From Artocarpus heterophyllus (Eukaryota; Streptophyta; Magnoliopsida; Rosales; Moraceae): a stretch of 64,000 nt of DNA. How positions within the stretch are numbered: the first letter of the stretch is position 1; each line of letters starts with the position of its first letter. The stretch spans positions 8,995,187-9,059,186 of the forward strand of contig CM046335.1 in NCBI GenBank assembly GCA_025403435.1, written 5' to 3'. Both the position numbers and the translations under genes were made by a program. The notes under the pieces are model-generated. The model made no database searches. It was given only the letters and a program-made list of their open reading frames with translations, and was not told where the DNA came from. Below are positions 33,171-46,200 of this stretch, one piece after another.

Positions 33171-36026
33171 TAAATACAAACACAAATTCTGACCTATACA
33201 ACCCCAATAATCAATTCTAATATTAAACTCGAATATAATGCTCAAGTGGAAGAAATGTGTATCAAGTTTCAAAAAGAGTGACCAAAAAGATACATTAAAT
33301 ATCAAGCATGTTTAACTTTTTTTTTTTCTTTTGTAGATTCTCTATACGCCATGGAAATATACGATCAACTTTAACTAACATTTTCATAGCATCAAGATCA
33401 TACTAAACACAACAAATAAACAAATTTAGCGGACATATAAAAACTCAAACTAACATAGTAAACAAACGAAATAAACACGCTTTTATTATGTTCTCTAGAG
33501 ATTTACAATTGCACCATTTAGTGTGGTTAAATGAAAATACTACTTTCAAGGGAAAAAAATGTATTGTCATGTGACAACACTGCGGCATTGACACCTTTAA
33601 TAATAAAAATAAAAATAATAACGTTCATCATGAGAAGTAGATTCGCCTAAACCAAAGCTAGAATGCAATTATTAAAAAGTTGACCACACTGACATGTATA
33701 AACTGAGGAAAGACTCACATCATCAATGCCCCTGACTCTCTCCTCCTCTATGACATAATCAGTATATTTTGTTTTCATTAGTCATTGTTCATTTCTATAT
33801 TTGGTACTATACACTCTCTCATTCACACACACACACACTCACGCACAAAATCAAAGGGGGATTCATTAACCCAGAAAAGAATCCAATGTGCCCAACTCTT
33901 TTTTTTTTTTTTCCATAATTGGCTCATCACTCACATGAGAAAAAGATAGGATCAGAAACTGTATAACCAGAATAGAAGGCTATTAATTCCATGCAAGCAC
34001 TTTGTCCCTGCCATTATTTGGCATCATAATTATGACCATCTAATCTCATAAGACTTATTGAGTACCCCTTTGAGAAAACCTGCCCCAAAATGAGTCTGAT
34101 CATGATCATCATGATGAAATATCCGGTTGATATGATTTCTGACTCAGGAGGGTAGTGACTAGTGAGTACCGACCGGTACAATATTGGATCATCAATAATA
34201 TGCACTACACATCTAGCAATGGTTTTTGTACTCTGGTTTTGTGCGCATATACCCCCCCAAAAAAAGTTTTTCGTTATGTTCAATATAAGGCTCTATTCCC
34301 AATCCAACTTCATAACCAAAACCCCACCAATTTGCACGTTAGGGCACTTTTGGTTGTACATAACACGTGACCTAGAACGGGGATAAAGTTCTATCGTTCA
34401 ATATTTAAATGAAAAGCGAGCTTTGAAATGGTTGTTGATCATAATCCTTCAAATTGAATTTCTTGAATGTATTTATGGGAATTAGAAAAACAATTTTGTT
34501 TTACAGGTAAATCATGATGTTTTAACTATTATATTAAGATTTTAACTGTTTGATTTGTGATTGTTCACGTTAAAAATTTATAGCGCGACATAAAACTACT
34601 TCTAGTTATAAACCATACAATTAAAAAGTTAATCTGACGACTAAAACACTAATATTTTATCTGTGGAGGAGCAAAATTACATTCTCTGTTATAAAAATTA
34701 CGACCTATATGTATTGTATATATAAATTTGACATGAAGTTTTAATCAAACGCTTAATATATTTAGTCTATGTATAGAGGACATTGGGATAAGTTACCCAC
34801 CTTATAATGTATTGCCTTTTTACTATATTTAATTCGTAAATTAATGTTATTTAATTAGTGATATCGAGGCACATAATTAGGACAACAAGCATTATTCATG
34901 TGAAAGGGAGATTCGTACCCTTTTCAGTAAACGTATTCATTGTGTGCTCAGCATTTGTAGCATGCAGACAAAGCCTATCCAGGTAGTATTTGAACGTTGC
35001 ATGTTAGACTATACTGTTTTTAGTCTTTCATCACAAAAGTAAAACGTTATAATTAACTAATGAAAATTTTCAAATAATTATTTTGAAAGGGGCTCCCTAA
35101 TGAGGATAGCCAGTTTTTGTCTAGATTTTTTGAATTCTTCTAGCAAATTAGAGAAAAAAAAAAAGATAATTGGTTTGAATTGCAAACCAAAAAGAGGCAA
35201 TAAAGGCTTTTTTGTTCATGAAGATTATGCTTTTGTAGCTAGCTAAGCATGCCTAAATGCGGCCACCACCCTAAAATAAGAATGCTTTTTTTACTTTTTG
35301 TGGCTTGGGACTTGTTAAATTGTACGGATCAATTGTAGAGCACGTTTGAAGAGGGACAAGGCACGTTTTACCCAACGGTAGAGCAATTGTTTTTTTAGTT
35401 TTATTGATAAATTTTAAGGGTGATTATTTTCAATGGAATTCTTACGGTGAGACAAAGCAGGATGTTTTAGTTATTTATATTTGATCTCAGAATGATCCAA
35501 TGCTCTATAAAGATCAAAAGATGGTTGATAAAATCAGTTTTGATTAAAAAAATAATTTATAATGTAAAATTTTTACATACTATAATTTTTAATTTAAAAG
35601 TTATGGTATTTTAGAATGATCCAACGCTCCATTAAAGATTAAATCTTTATGCACCGCACAAGGAAGCAGCCATGTAGAATGGATTTTGACAGGAGTACTA
35701 TTTTTAAACTGCAGGAGATCCCCCATCATGTGATCACAAAGTATACAATAACGCATGAACTATATATATATATATATATATCTTCTTTTTAAGTAAAAGC
35801 TAGCTAATTCTCTGCTTGCGGAAAAGCGAGTCAGATAATATATGAAATGAAAATCAGAGAGTGTTAAACAACCACTTTCACTTTCTCTCAAGTACTACTT
35901 CCCAACTTGATCAATTGAAACCCCCATATTGCTCGTATTCACCTGGGCATCAAATCTTCGTTGGACAATAATATTTTTGTTAGGCCTTGCCACTTTTTAA
36001 GGTTTAATCCTCGGCTTGGTCTCCAC

Positions 36027-36061
<35 letters not shown>

Positions 36062-36433
36062 CATGTTGGAAGAGAAAATTTAATTGGTTTCTGAGATTGA
36101 TGGACCGGTATTTGTAAAAGACAGTTTTTTTCTTTTTTCTTTTTTAAAGATATGGAGAAGAAATTAAGCTGAAGGTCAAAAATATTAAAGATGAAGGGTA
36201 TTAAAAGAAGGAATATACACACTGCCCTACCATACCTTAGAAAAGCCTAAAGCACTGGGGACTTTTGTGCCAAGAATATCACTGCTGATTGGGGGATCTT
36301 CTTTTCTTCCATGGAAAAACAGTTCCCGCCAATAATAACAATCATGGCGTTGTTATAGGAATGTGGGAAAGTTTAAGAAATACTGTGATAACATACGCTC
36401 ACACATGTGTGTTAACATATGTGTGTGTGTGTG

Positions 36434-36470
<37 letters not shown>

Positions 36471-37361
36471 TCGTGGTCATAAGTCCTTTGCCTGAAATAA
36501 CATATATGGACTCAAGGAGCCAGCTGGATGATAATTTTTATAGTATGCACAAAATTTTGGATGTGGTCCTTTTTCTTTTTGAAGGAGTTTATTTGTTGAA
36601 CAACATATGCGTGTAATTTATATAGGCTGTTTGAAAATGCAATTCAAACTATAAAATTATAATTAATTAATTTAGTTATAGTATTAGTTTTATTTTTAAA
36701 ATTTAAATTTTAAACCAATTTTAGTTTAAATCTGTATTGGTTAGTAGTGTAGTAAGATCAAAATACTAATGTTACCAGTGCTGTGACTTGTGATGTTCGT
36801 TTTGTTTGTCGTGCTTCTTTTATTTTCTTCTCTTTTGGGTCTCATTCTCCTTTTTCCTTTTTCCTTTTTCCTTTCTTTTCTTTTTTTTTTTTTTGGAGAA
36901 TTTTACAAAAAGTCTTGTACGAGAGATTGGTGGGCATGGAGCCAAGTCATGTGAATGATTGGTACAAATTTTGGTCGTATATGTGAAAACTCGGTTTTGG
37001 TTGTTTTTTAAGGGTCAGACTTCTTCCAATGTACGTTACGTTTTCAAAAATATCATCTATATTTTGGATATTACTTCACAATAATTTAGAAACGCGCTAA
37101 CATTTTTAGGTTATATATTAAGTTAGCTCATATAGGAGAATGATAACATCAAAAGATAATGAGAATTTCAGTTTCAATCTATCAGTTATAACTTAAATTG
37201 TATAAAGCTTTAATAATTATAGCATAAAGCAAAAAGTTGCAGCAGTATAAAGCCTTTATATACTGCAGTTTTTAGACTTAAAATATCAGTTACAACTAAA
37301 GTTTTAAATGAGAGTCAAAGCTATTGATTTAGTTAAGCTAATTGTATCCGAAAAATCTATA
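31962..37361. other. Intergenic DNA, no gene seen
   Basis: AT-rich sequence with (TA)n microsatellites at 33136-33171, 35759-35781, 36029-36061 and 36435-36458, a (CA)n at 33821-33837 and T runs. Copies of the short inverted-repeat motif family occur near 35545-35600, 36622-36700 and 37195-37275. No frame carries a domain. Confidence 0.5.
36029..36061. repeat. (TA)n microsatellite
   Basis: About fifteen TA units. Similar tracts lie at 35759-35781 and 59846-59876. Confidence 0.9.
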
Positions 37362-37510
37362 GGCCGTTTGAAAAAATAGTTAAAATCAACAATTTTGGTT
37401 TGAGAATTATAGCATGTGAAAGCTTTACATTATAATTTTTTGCTATAACTTGTGAAAATTTTATACTATTTACAATTATAACTGATGGTTAAAAGCTATT
37501 TCAAATGGCC
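37362..37510. mobile_element. MITE, 149 bp, GGCCGTTTGAAA termini
   Basis: Left end GGCCGTTTGAAAAAATAG; right end CTATTTCAAATGGCC, its near reverse complement. TA flanks both ends. The interior holds the recurring motif (ATAGCATGTGAAAGCTTTAC, TATAATTTTTTGCTATAAC), partly self-complementary. Confidence 0.75.
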
Positions 37511-38721
37511 TATTAAAAACCTCACAACTCAAAACAGCATATAACTAACAATTACCTTTCAATTTCAACAGTAATTGCAATCAAAAAGACTATTAGTTAA
37601 ATTTTACCCTTAGTTTTTAGTGAAATTGATTCCCTCTTTCATACATTGTTTTTAATTTTTACGGTCTTGAGATGACTCAATATTATGGTGTTGCTACCCA
37701 CTAATTATAAGAATCATTCTCGAGATTTCTGAGACTGTCAATGGAAAAAGACAGACATCAATACGGACGAGGAGATTGAATCTCAATGCATATTATTTTT
37801 TACTCCAAAACTCCAGAAGGAAAGTGAGAAAACAAGCCTAAAGAAAACGACCCAACTTTATATTTGCCTGTCCCTTTCTTCTTCTTCTTCCTCTTTTGTT
37901 TTTTTTGTTTTGTAAAAGAGGGTAAAAGGATAATAATTAATAAACATAACAACAACAAGAGAGACAGGGAAAGGGAAACAGTCGAGCATGAAAGAGAATT
38001 GACACAGAATCTAGTAAATGACACGAATTATCTCCATCTTCAAGAGGTTATTTTTGCTTAGAAAAAATAATCACATTAAAAATAGTGACTGTTTTTAAAC
38101 TTTGATTATATATATATTGGGGGGTTTGTAAAAATGTAATCTCTTGTTAGGATCAGTGGCACCAAAAATGGAAAATGTTGGACCACATTTCATAAAATGG
38201 ACATAGCAAAAAACAGCAATACTACATCAACTGATGAACTGGGCGAAGTTATGGCTTTTCTTTTTCTTGCCAGGAAACCCTAATAAATTGTGTTTGTCCA
38301 TTTCAAAATTTCTTATTACCTGTATTAAATTAGCCGCTGAAACAAGTAGTAGCAGGAACACTTTTATTTACTTTTCGAAAAAAATAAAAACAGCGAGAGA
38401 TGGTTTTCTATATTTAGAAGTTTCCCATGTTTAATTTTCACCATATTAATCAGCATAGATTGACTAACCCTAGAGAATGATATCGTTTTCTTAGGATACT
38501 CCAAAAGCTAAAGATTAGTTCCAAAAGATGCAGTTTGATCCACATTAATTTCTTTTGGTCGATTATTCACTGAACTCAAGTTTTTTAATAGTTTGATTTT
38601 AGTTATAAAATTGACTATGGACGTTTAACATTTTATAGGGTGATTATATATATATATATTTGCATGATAATTTAAAATTTTAACAAATGTTATCTTTATT
38701 GGCTAAAATGAAACATTTATG
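37511..38721. other. Intergenic DNA, no gene seen
   Basis: AT-rich. Overlapping frames at 37800-38061 on both strands lie in a CTT/AAG-rich tract and have no domain. Confidence 0.5.
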
Positions 38722-38858
38722 TGGTGTTTGTTTCATTGGTTTGAACTGAAATTTTGAATTAAAAACATTGTAACAATTTAAATTTTATAAAAGAAAACAA
38801 TGTAATAAAAACTGTTTGAATCAAAACATTTTTGTTCAAACCGGTAAAACAAGCACTA
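38722..38858. mobile_element. MITE, 137 bp, hAT-like
   Basis: Left end TGGTGTTTGTTTCATTGG and GTTTGAAC; right end GTTCAAACCGGTAAAACAAGCACTA, its imperfect reverse complement over 25 bases. The eight flanking bases agree at 6 of 8 positions (CATTTATG and GAGTTATG), which hints at a hAT-type 8-bp duplication. The superfamily is uncertain. Confidence 0.6.
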
Positions 38859-38867
38859 GAGTTATGT

Positions 38868-39510
38868 TTTGCTCATTATGTGTGTTGATGGTGTGCTCGG
38901 ACAAAGCAGCCAACCACCCTTCTTGGACTGTACCAATCGAATAGCTTCTTGCCACTGTGGACCCAAAGCTCCTCATTGGGATTACACCGAGCACTTCTGT
39001 CCGATCAAGATGATCGATCGCTAGACAACGCACTAGTCCTACTCTGGAAAGGTCGTCCTGTTCAAGACCCGACCAAGCATTCGATCAAGTTAGCACTTTC
39101 CCACAAGAATGGGTTATCAATTATATGCGGCATGCCATTAAGCCACCATGTGGCAATATCCCAACACTCCATTGGAAAGTCCCCCATTTATGGGAATCTT
39201 GGTACATGTTACCTAACCCATAAACGTCATACACCCTAGTCATAGTCATGAGTCAAACCAAACATATATCTAATTCAAACCAAATACTATAAATACGAGC
39301 ATTAATTACATCTTTTAAGTAATGGACTCTTCTTTATCAATACACTACCTCTCCTCTTACTTGTCTTAATTAGCTCATTGACTTGAAAGTCGAAGTCCCT
39401 TTACAAAGTAACAAACCAGTATTCTTTTACCCTGAGTCTCCGAAGCCCTCTCCCTTTAGCAAGTTTTTGTGAACTTTCAAATTTTTAAAAGACGTGTACG
39501 CTATTATTTT
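38868..39510 (+). mobile_element. Second Ty3/gypsy-type LTR remnant
   Basis: Contains CCGATCAAGATGATCGATCG, AACCAAATACTATAAATACGAG (TATA-like at about 39290), a leader, then GACTTGAAAGTCGAAGTCCCT and TTACCCTGAGTCTCCGAAGCC. The order matches the remnant at 0.8-1.84 kb (AACCAAACTCTATAAATAGG, then GAACGTCAGAGTGCCC, then CCTTACTGCGAGACTTTC). No coding domain flanks it. Limits are approximate. Confidence 0.45.
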
Positions 39511-40601
39511 TATTGACTTTCAAAAGTTTATAGTTAAATTTAGTACTAGGAATCAAAAACACTATGAATTTAGTAGGACAGAGAATACGAAGAAAAGAAG
39601 TAGGAAAGAGGGATAATTGGATGAAGAATGATAGAATTGCTTGTTAGTTAGAAAAGGAAAAAAAAAAAAAGAGAAAAAATAGGAAATAAGGTGGATAAAA
39701 ATTGCAGTAGGTCACACTAATTTGAAGCTTTTTAATTTTAGACTAGATTTTTGAGTAAAAAACTTGAAACCAAATAAAAATTACCAAAATTATTTCTCTG
39801 TCCTTGTTTGCGTAGCAAAGTTTTTTTTTTTTCCCTAAAACAAATTTAGGAACTAAACTATTATTCTTTGAAAAAGTTAAATTGCAAAGCGCCTAGGAAC
39901 CCAAAACTAGCGTTAAAATAACACAACCATCTTTTTGTCTTTCAAATATTTCATTGGTTTGGCTGATTAGTTTAGATTTTAGAACAAAACGCTTTTGTTT
40001 GAAGACAGAAAGCACAAGTCCCCTTGCCAACGATCTCAAAGCAGTACAAGCAACAGAGAAATGCTCTGTGATCATCAATTAAATCACTTCATGTAAGAGG
40101 AATAATACTAAAGGCCTGACCCGCTTACGCAAAACAACAAGAAGAAATAAAAGTGAAAAGAAAGAACTGCCGTACATGTAATCTAAACTGTTATAAATTA
40201 TTTTATTTTATGTTTTCTTTTCTAGGGAGGGGCAAAAACCATGTGAAATGAAATTATTTGAGCAATCAACTAAAAGGGTCAAATCTTCAATTCTCAAAAA
40301 AAAAAAAAAAAATCCCAATTTTCCTAAGAGGGCCACCTTGAAAATAGAGTTGTCTAAATTGGCCCACGTACTAATTATAACTTCAGCTTTTTAGTCCCAT
40401 GTGGTGTAAGATTCCTGAACCACCACCTAGATTGCCAACTTTGGCGTTTGTCTCTCTTTCTATCATTATTTTAAGATGGATAGTGAGTAGCTAGGCATTA
40501 GAAAGCCACTAATTGAGTCACCACTAGCTTCGAATTATTTATTAGCATAGCAAATGCATGCCTCTCTCAGCATCTTGGCATATTTTCTTCTAATACACAT
40601 T
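39511..40601. other. Intergenic DNA, no gene seen
   Basis: AT-rich with A runs at 39659-39671 and 40297-40312. No supportable gene. Confidence 0.5.
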
Positions 40602-41110
40602 GGCTATGTTTAGTGCATAGGACTAAAAAAGATTAAATTAGATTAAATCTTAATGCTTTGTTTGATGAAAAACTTTAAAGGATTAGATTAGATAAGAGCT
40701 TATCCAATGCATGCTTGAATACCCTTAGAAAAGGATTAGACAATCCTTTGTTAAAATATGGGATTAAACATAATCTTTATACATTGTAAAAATTTTCAAG
40801 GACCTATTTGTAAAATTTTATAAAAATATGAGGTTACATTGTAATTTTTTTAAAAAATGAGAGATAAAATATAATTTTTATGTGACATAAATTTTTTTAT
40901 AATTATATTTTTGCCATGCTAATTTTAAAAAATTAAAATTTGATCCACAATTTAAATTTTTTTTACAAAAGGCCCCTATCTTAATAATGCAACATCAAAC
41001 ATAAGATTAAATTAGCTAAAATTTTATTCTACCCATTTCAATACAATATAATTCAATCCTCTAAGACTATTTTACCCAATGCTATCCCATCCAATGCACC
41101 AAAGAGGCCC
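40602..41110. mobile_element. Tourist-like element, 509 bp
   Basis: Left end GGCTATGTTTAGTGCAT; the reverse complement of the right end reads GGGCCTCTTTGGTGCAT. ATT flanks both sides (40599-40601 and 41111-41113), consistent with a 3-bp PIF/Harbinger duplication. Sub-terminal GATTAAATTAG occurs at both ends. It has no coding capacity. Confidence 0.72.
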
Positions 41111-41113
41111 ATT

Positions 41114-42049
41114 ATGCATATCACTAAAAATGAATTTTAGCAAGGGGAGTAAGATTGATGAAAATATGAAGAATGAAGAGGATTGTAATAATTTCTTATG
41201 TTGTTCGGTAAGAAAGAGTGTTGAAGGTTTAGATGTTATTCTCTGTTTAATTGTTATATATTTTTAAAATATATTATATATTTGATGTTCGTTTGATACT
41301 TTAGTTTCAACTTGTTAGTTTTAATTATTAACAATGAAAAGCAACTATTGTAAAGTTACTAACAGTGTAACTTTAGTTTCGACTCAGTAATTACCGTAAA
41401 AGGCAAAAAGTTACTATAGTGTAAAATTCTCACACGTTATAATTTTTAAACCTAAAACTTCAGCTACAATTGAAGTGTCAAACGGCCAATCAATTTTACT
41501 TATGCGTAATCGTTTTATTATAAAATCTAGTCGTCCCTAAAGGATACTTTATCCATCTTGGAGCCACTCCTTGATCCCTTTCTTCAGGCCAAGATAGAAT
41601 TGCTTTCTCCATTTACATATTCTTTCCCCTCAATTCCTCCTTCCAATCAAACAAACATCGTCCATAAAAAAAAAAATAATAATAATAACACTAAGAATCT
41701 GTTAATAATTAAACCGTTGAATAATATTCGATTAAGAAAAGTATAACAATTTAAGGGAGCGTTGAACAAGATCACCTTATAAATAAGAGTATTCTGTTAT
41801 TCTAGAACAGAAAATTCTCCCTCCTCGCGGCTTCTCTCAAACAATAAACGACCCATGTCCCATGCCCTGAATAACACCTTTGTCCAAATGATGTTGTGGT
41901 CTTGCTTTTAGTTATCATCGTGGGCTTAGGGATTTGTTGCTCGCCTGATGGGCTGGGCTATGCTAGCTAGCGCCTATTGATAGGCCCGCCCTACCTGTTG
42001 AGTTAACGGCTATCTCTAAAACCTGTAACGTATGCACACAAAACGGCTA
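41114..42049. other. Intergenic DNA, no gene seen
   Basis: AT-rich. A copy of the recurring short motif lies near 41390-41490 (GTGTAAAATTCTCACACG, TTATAATTTTTAAAC). Confidence 0.45.
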
Positions 42050-42215
42050 CTGTAGTGTTTGAAAGAACCGTTGAAACCAACAATCTCGGTTTAACAACAA
42101 TAGCATATGAGAGTTTTATATTATAATAATTTTTTATTTTTTATTGTAACATATAAGAGCTTTATATTGTTTATAGTATAATTCATGGTTCCTAACTATT
42201 TTTTCAAATGGCCTA
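42050..42215. mobile_element. MITE related to the 37.4-kb copy
   Basis: Left part TAGTGTTTGAAAGAACCGTTG; right part ACTATTTTTTCAAATGGCCTA. The interior has ATAGCATATGAGAGTTTTAT and AACATATAAGAGCTTTATAT, like the elements at 37362-37510 and 55791-55940. Confidence 0.6.
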
Positions 42216-43261
42216 GACGTCAGTTACCTCTGCATAACCACATGGTATTAACAAAAAAAAAAAAAAACCACGTGGCATAGTGTGGTATGGTGCAGTTTGG
42301 ACGGTTTTTACAATTAAGCCGATTTTTTTTTTTTCAGCCCTAAGATTCACCGATTCTTTTATGCAAACGATGGTGGGAGGGCCTAGCAATTAAATTATAT
42401 TTACCTTACATTTGGCACATTGTTCAGAACACTCCAATTCAAAACGTTCACAGTGTAAAACTCTGTAAAACAAAAAAAACTATAATGTAAAACTATTTAA
42501 ACAAAATACAGCCCAATCCATTGATTAAAACTCTTCTTCTAAACACCCTATTAACTTTGTCTTTATCTAGAATAGTAGAGTTCAAATCTTTGGTCCCACT
42601 TAAGGGGGAAAGATGTAGGGGAAAAAAAAAGGTTTCTGCAAACTCATCAGCTCTCTTTATAGAAATTATTGCATAGATTAGTCTTCTGTAAAGAAAAAAG
42701 TCATTCACACATTAAAGAGGACAAGTGGAGATTGCAAAATAGCGCCTACGCCTACATAATTAAGATGGCTATTTTCAACTTTGGAGAGGGGGAGTGGGGG
42801 TGGTGGTGGGGGTTTGAAATCAGGTCCTTATAATAACCTTCACACACGGATATGTCTTTTGATCTAATGTGTTTAGCCAATGGTTCAAGGTGTTGAAATT
42901 GCCCCTCTTTCCATTTCAGAAACAAAAACGTACATTTCCACTTTTTACAGATACTATTGAGCATAAGGATAAAATCTGTTAAGATAGATTCCGATAGAAA
43001 ATTCCTTTCATTACATATGTCTTAAGTATTTTGCAGAATGTGAAAGATTAAACATCAAATTATGGAGACTTTGTAATCTTAATACAGCGGCACTCAACAA
43101 ATTCTCTCTCTACAGTTGAAAATTTTGAAAGAGGAACAAGAAAAAGAGAGGGGGAGGGCAACCAAAATGAGTCAAAGACCTCCACAAGTGGTATCTGGCA
43201 CAAGACCTGTTAATACATACATGGCTTCATTTACAATATTTCCACATGGTCCTTTTTTCCT
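42216..43261. other. Spacer and likely 3' UTR of HCF244
   Basis: AT-rich; short frames without domains. The last few hundred bases before 43262 probably hold the 3' untranslated region of the minus-strand HCF244 gene. Confidence 0.45.
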
Positions 43262-46200
43262 TCAAAAGTAAATATCCGTTTGCTTTGACTGTGCCTTGAG
43301 ATCTTTTAATTTCTTCAATATGTTTGTGAAGTAATCCTGTAAATATTTCTCTAGTGAAACTATATCTTTTGCATCTACACCAAGCAGATTATACGTCTCC
43401 GCCATGGGAACAGAGAAAACGGTGTCACTTGTAAGCACCTATGCACATAAGGCGCAATAGATTATCCCTTTGGTTGTACATTTCCTTAACACAACAATCA
43501 GAAAGGGAACCGCAAGAAATTCTACCTCTGAAAATGCCAATCTATCTGCAACTTCATTGGTCCACTCAAACAACCGAGTTAGCTGTCGAGTCCATCTCAA
43601 GATGGAGACTGGGACTGTTGTGACATTTGCGTCCTGCCCCGCAAGCCTCTCACACAATGTTATCACCTGTACGCAACACAAAGTTCATGTCAGACGAGCA
43701 AACACTACGGAGAGAAGGCTTTGAACTCAACAATTGCTATTCTTGTTCACCTCTTGAGTCGTCCATGCACGGGGACCAGCAAACTGTGAGAAGCTTCCCG
43801 TTAATATTCTCATTTCGTAGTGCTATGAATGTCAGACGAGCTATATCCTGGAGTAAATGTACAAGTTTCCAAATATCAATAAAGATGGGATCAGATGTAT
43901 TTACGAAAAAGAATAAGGTAAGTAATTTATGGGATAAATAACCTGTGTGTCCATGTAAGCAATTCTAGTAGGAGCATCCGTGCCCCAAACCGATTTCTCT
44001 TCTAGTATAGGCACTGCATACTGCCCAATAAGGCCCTGCCAAGATGACAAAAAGCATTTGTATTCAACTTGTAACTAAAATCATGAGACATTCAAAGAAA
44101 GCATAAGATAATTAACCTGAAATTTTGTCATATAATAACATTTGGGACGTAAGAAGATGGTAAAGAAAGAGTTAGAATTATCAGCTGTTGGTTACTCACT
44201 TGCATAAAACCACATAACCTTATGATAATGTGGTTTAGACCTGATTCCTGAAGGAACTTCTCAGTACAATATTTAATCTCCATTAACGGAACTTCAGGGT
44301 GTTTGTCACAGTTGTGAATGGAAAAGAATACAAATTTCTGGATTCCCATTGCTTTTGCACACTGTATAAGAGCGACTTTTCCTTCCCAATCTACCTAATA
44401 AGAAAACAGATTACATAAGGCTAGAGATCCATTAAAAAGCATACAATTTTTTTAAGGATACATAAGGCGTGCAGCAATTAGTTCACTGAACGGAGAAAAT
44501 TTTACATGACTCTGTCTCCTTACTCTTGAAATGGATAGCAGCTACTAAAAAATGCAGAATCAAAACTAGGTAAATCTTAGGCTAAGCCAATTTTTTTGAA
44601 GAGACAAGGAAATAATCTTTAGTCGAATACTACCGTTTTTATGGGCTCCTCTGGTCTTCCAGTGGCACAATCAATAACCGTGTGAATTCCGACCAGTGTA
44701 GCAGGAATTGTCTCTGATTTGCTAAGGTCTGCCTGCTCCAAAACACCTTACATTCAGTGTCTCAACTTCAACAGAGCAAAATAAGGTCACACAATTTTTT
44801 ACTTCCTACAACAAACCCATACTCTACGCCCAAATACAAATTTACCACCGAATTTACAGGGTGTTCCAATATTGGAACAAGCAATACACGCTTTCCCCTG
44901 GCATATCATAATCTTCCAAAGTAACCAGTTGAACAAGCATGTGCGTATAAGATGAACACAACATAACATATTCGTCAAAAATTACCCTCGTGTTTATCTG
45001 TACCAATACCACACCAACAATAGATAATAACCCCATTAAACGAGTCTTCCTAGAGTTAAAATTTTATGTTACATTGACCACGGTGGCACCCCAATCGCGG
45101 AGGAAGTCGGCAGGGGCTGGTCTAGGCCTGACGAGGCACCTTACATCATAGCCCTCGTCGAGCGCCCGCCTCACAATCTGTCTGCCAAGAGTCCCCGTAG
45201 CACCCACCACAAGTATGCTGGTTGGCCTAACCGGCGTGCCCGGAGCAAGATTCACAGCCCCAACAGATGTCTGACCAATACATGTTACTACAGGCCTCTT
45301 GTAAGAATGCCCTGCCACAGATCCAGTGAAGTTATATATACACACATATATATATTTACATATTTATCTGGAATTAGTTAGCTACTTGAAAACAATTATT
45401 AAAGACAATGCCAAGAATCTCAAAGTTAAATATCAAATTCTTTATATTAATTGACATGGTGATTAACTTTAAATTAGTAAATAAAATAAATTAATCTACT
45501 AAAAAAATTATTAGCGTTTATAACTCGAGATGTTTATTGTTATCTAATTAATAAAGCCTCCACGGCAAGTTTACTCAACAAAACCTTTCATTCATGAGTT
45601 TACTATTAAGATTAAAGATCATAATAATAACAACAGTTTTGGCACGACATGATTAGAATAATGATGGAAGAAAATCTCAATACTAAAGGAGCCTCCTTGA
45701 CTTTGCTTTCCTTTCAATTAACTAAAAGGATGTTATTTGAACTCAGAAAAATAAATTCAAATATAACTCTACATTATAACTGCTTTTTGCTTTACATTAT
45801 AGCCATCGGAGCTTTACACTGCAAACGATTTGAACCGATGCCTTTGAACCGGTCTGTGAAACGGAATTATTACAAATTACCTATATTAATATATACCTTT
45901 AATATACAGATCAACTTAAAAATAACTCTCAAATCACAAACTACCTAATCGAATCGAATACAATTTATGCAGCTATAAATATTTTATCCAAATTCCTATT
46001 CCTGAATTTAGCAAATATCAGAATGAGAATCGTAATTTCTTTCACTTTCTTTTGAACTCCGAAACATCAATTATGCAAATGCCGAAACAATTTAGAAAAA
46101 CAAAAAATGACGAACCAGTGAGAGTTGCGCAAGAGGAAGGAGAGGAAGAGAGAGAAGAAACGAGAGCTTCCGGTACTAAAGTGCGCCGAAATGACAGAGC

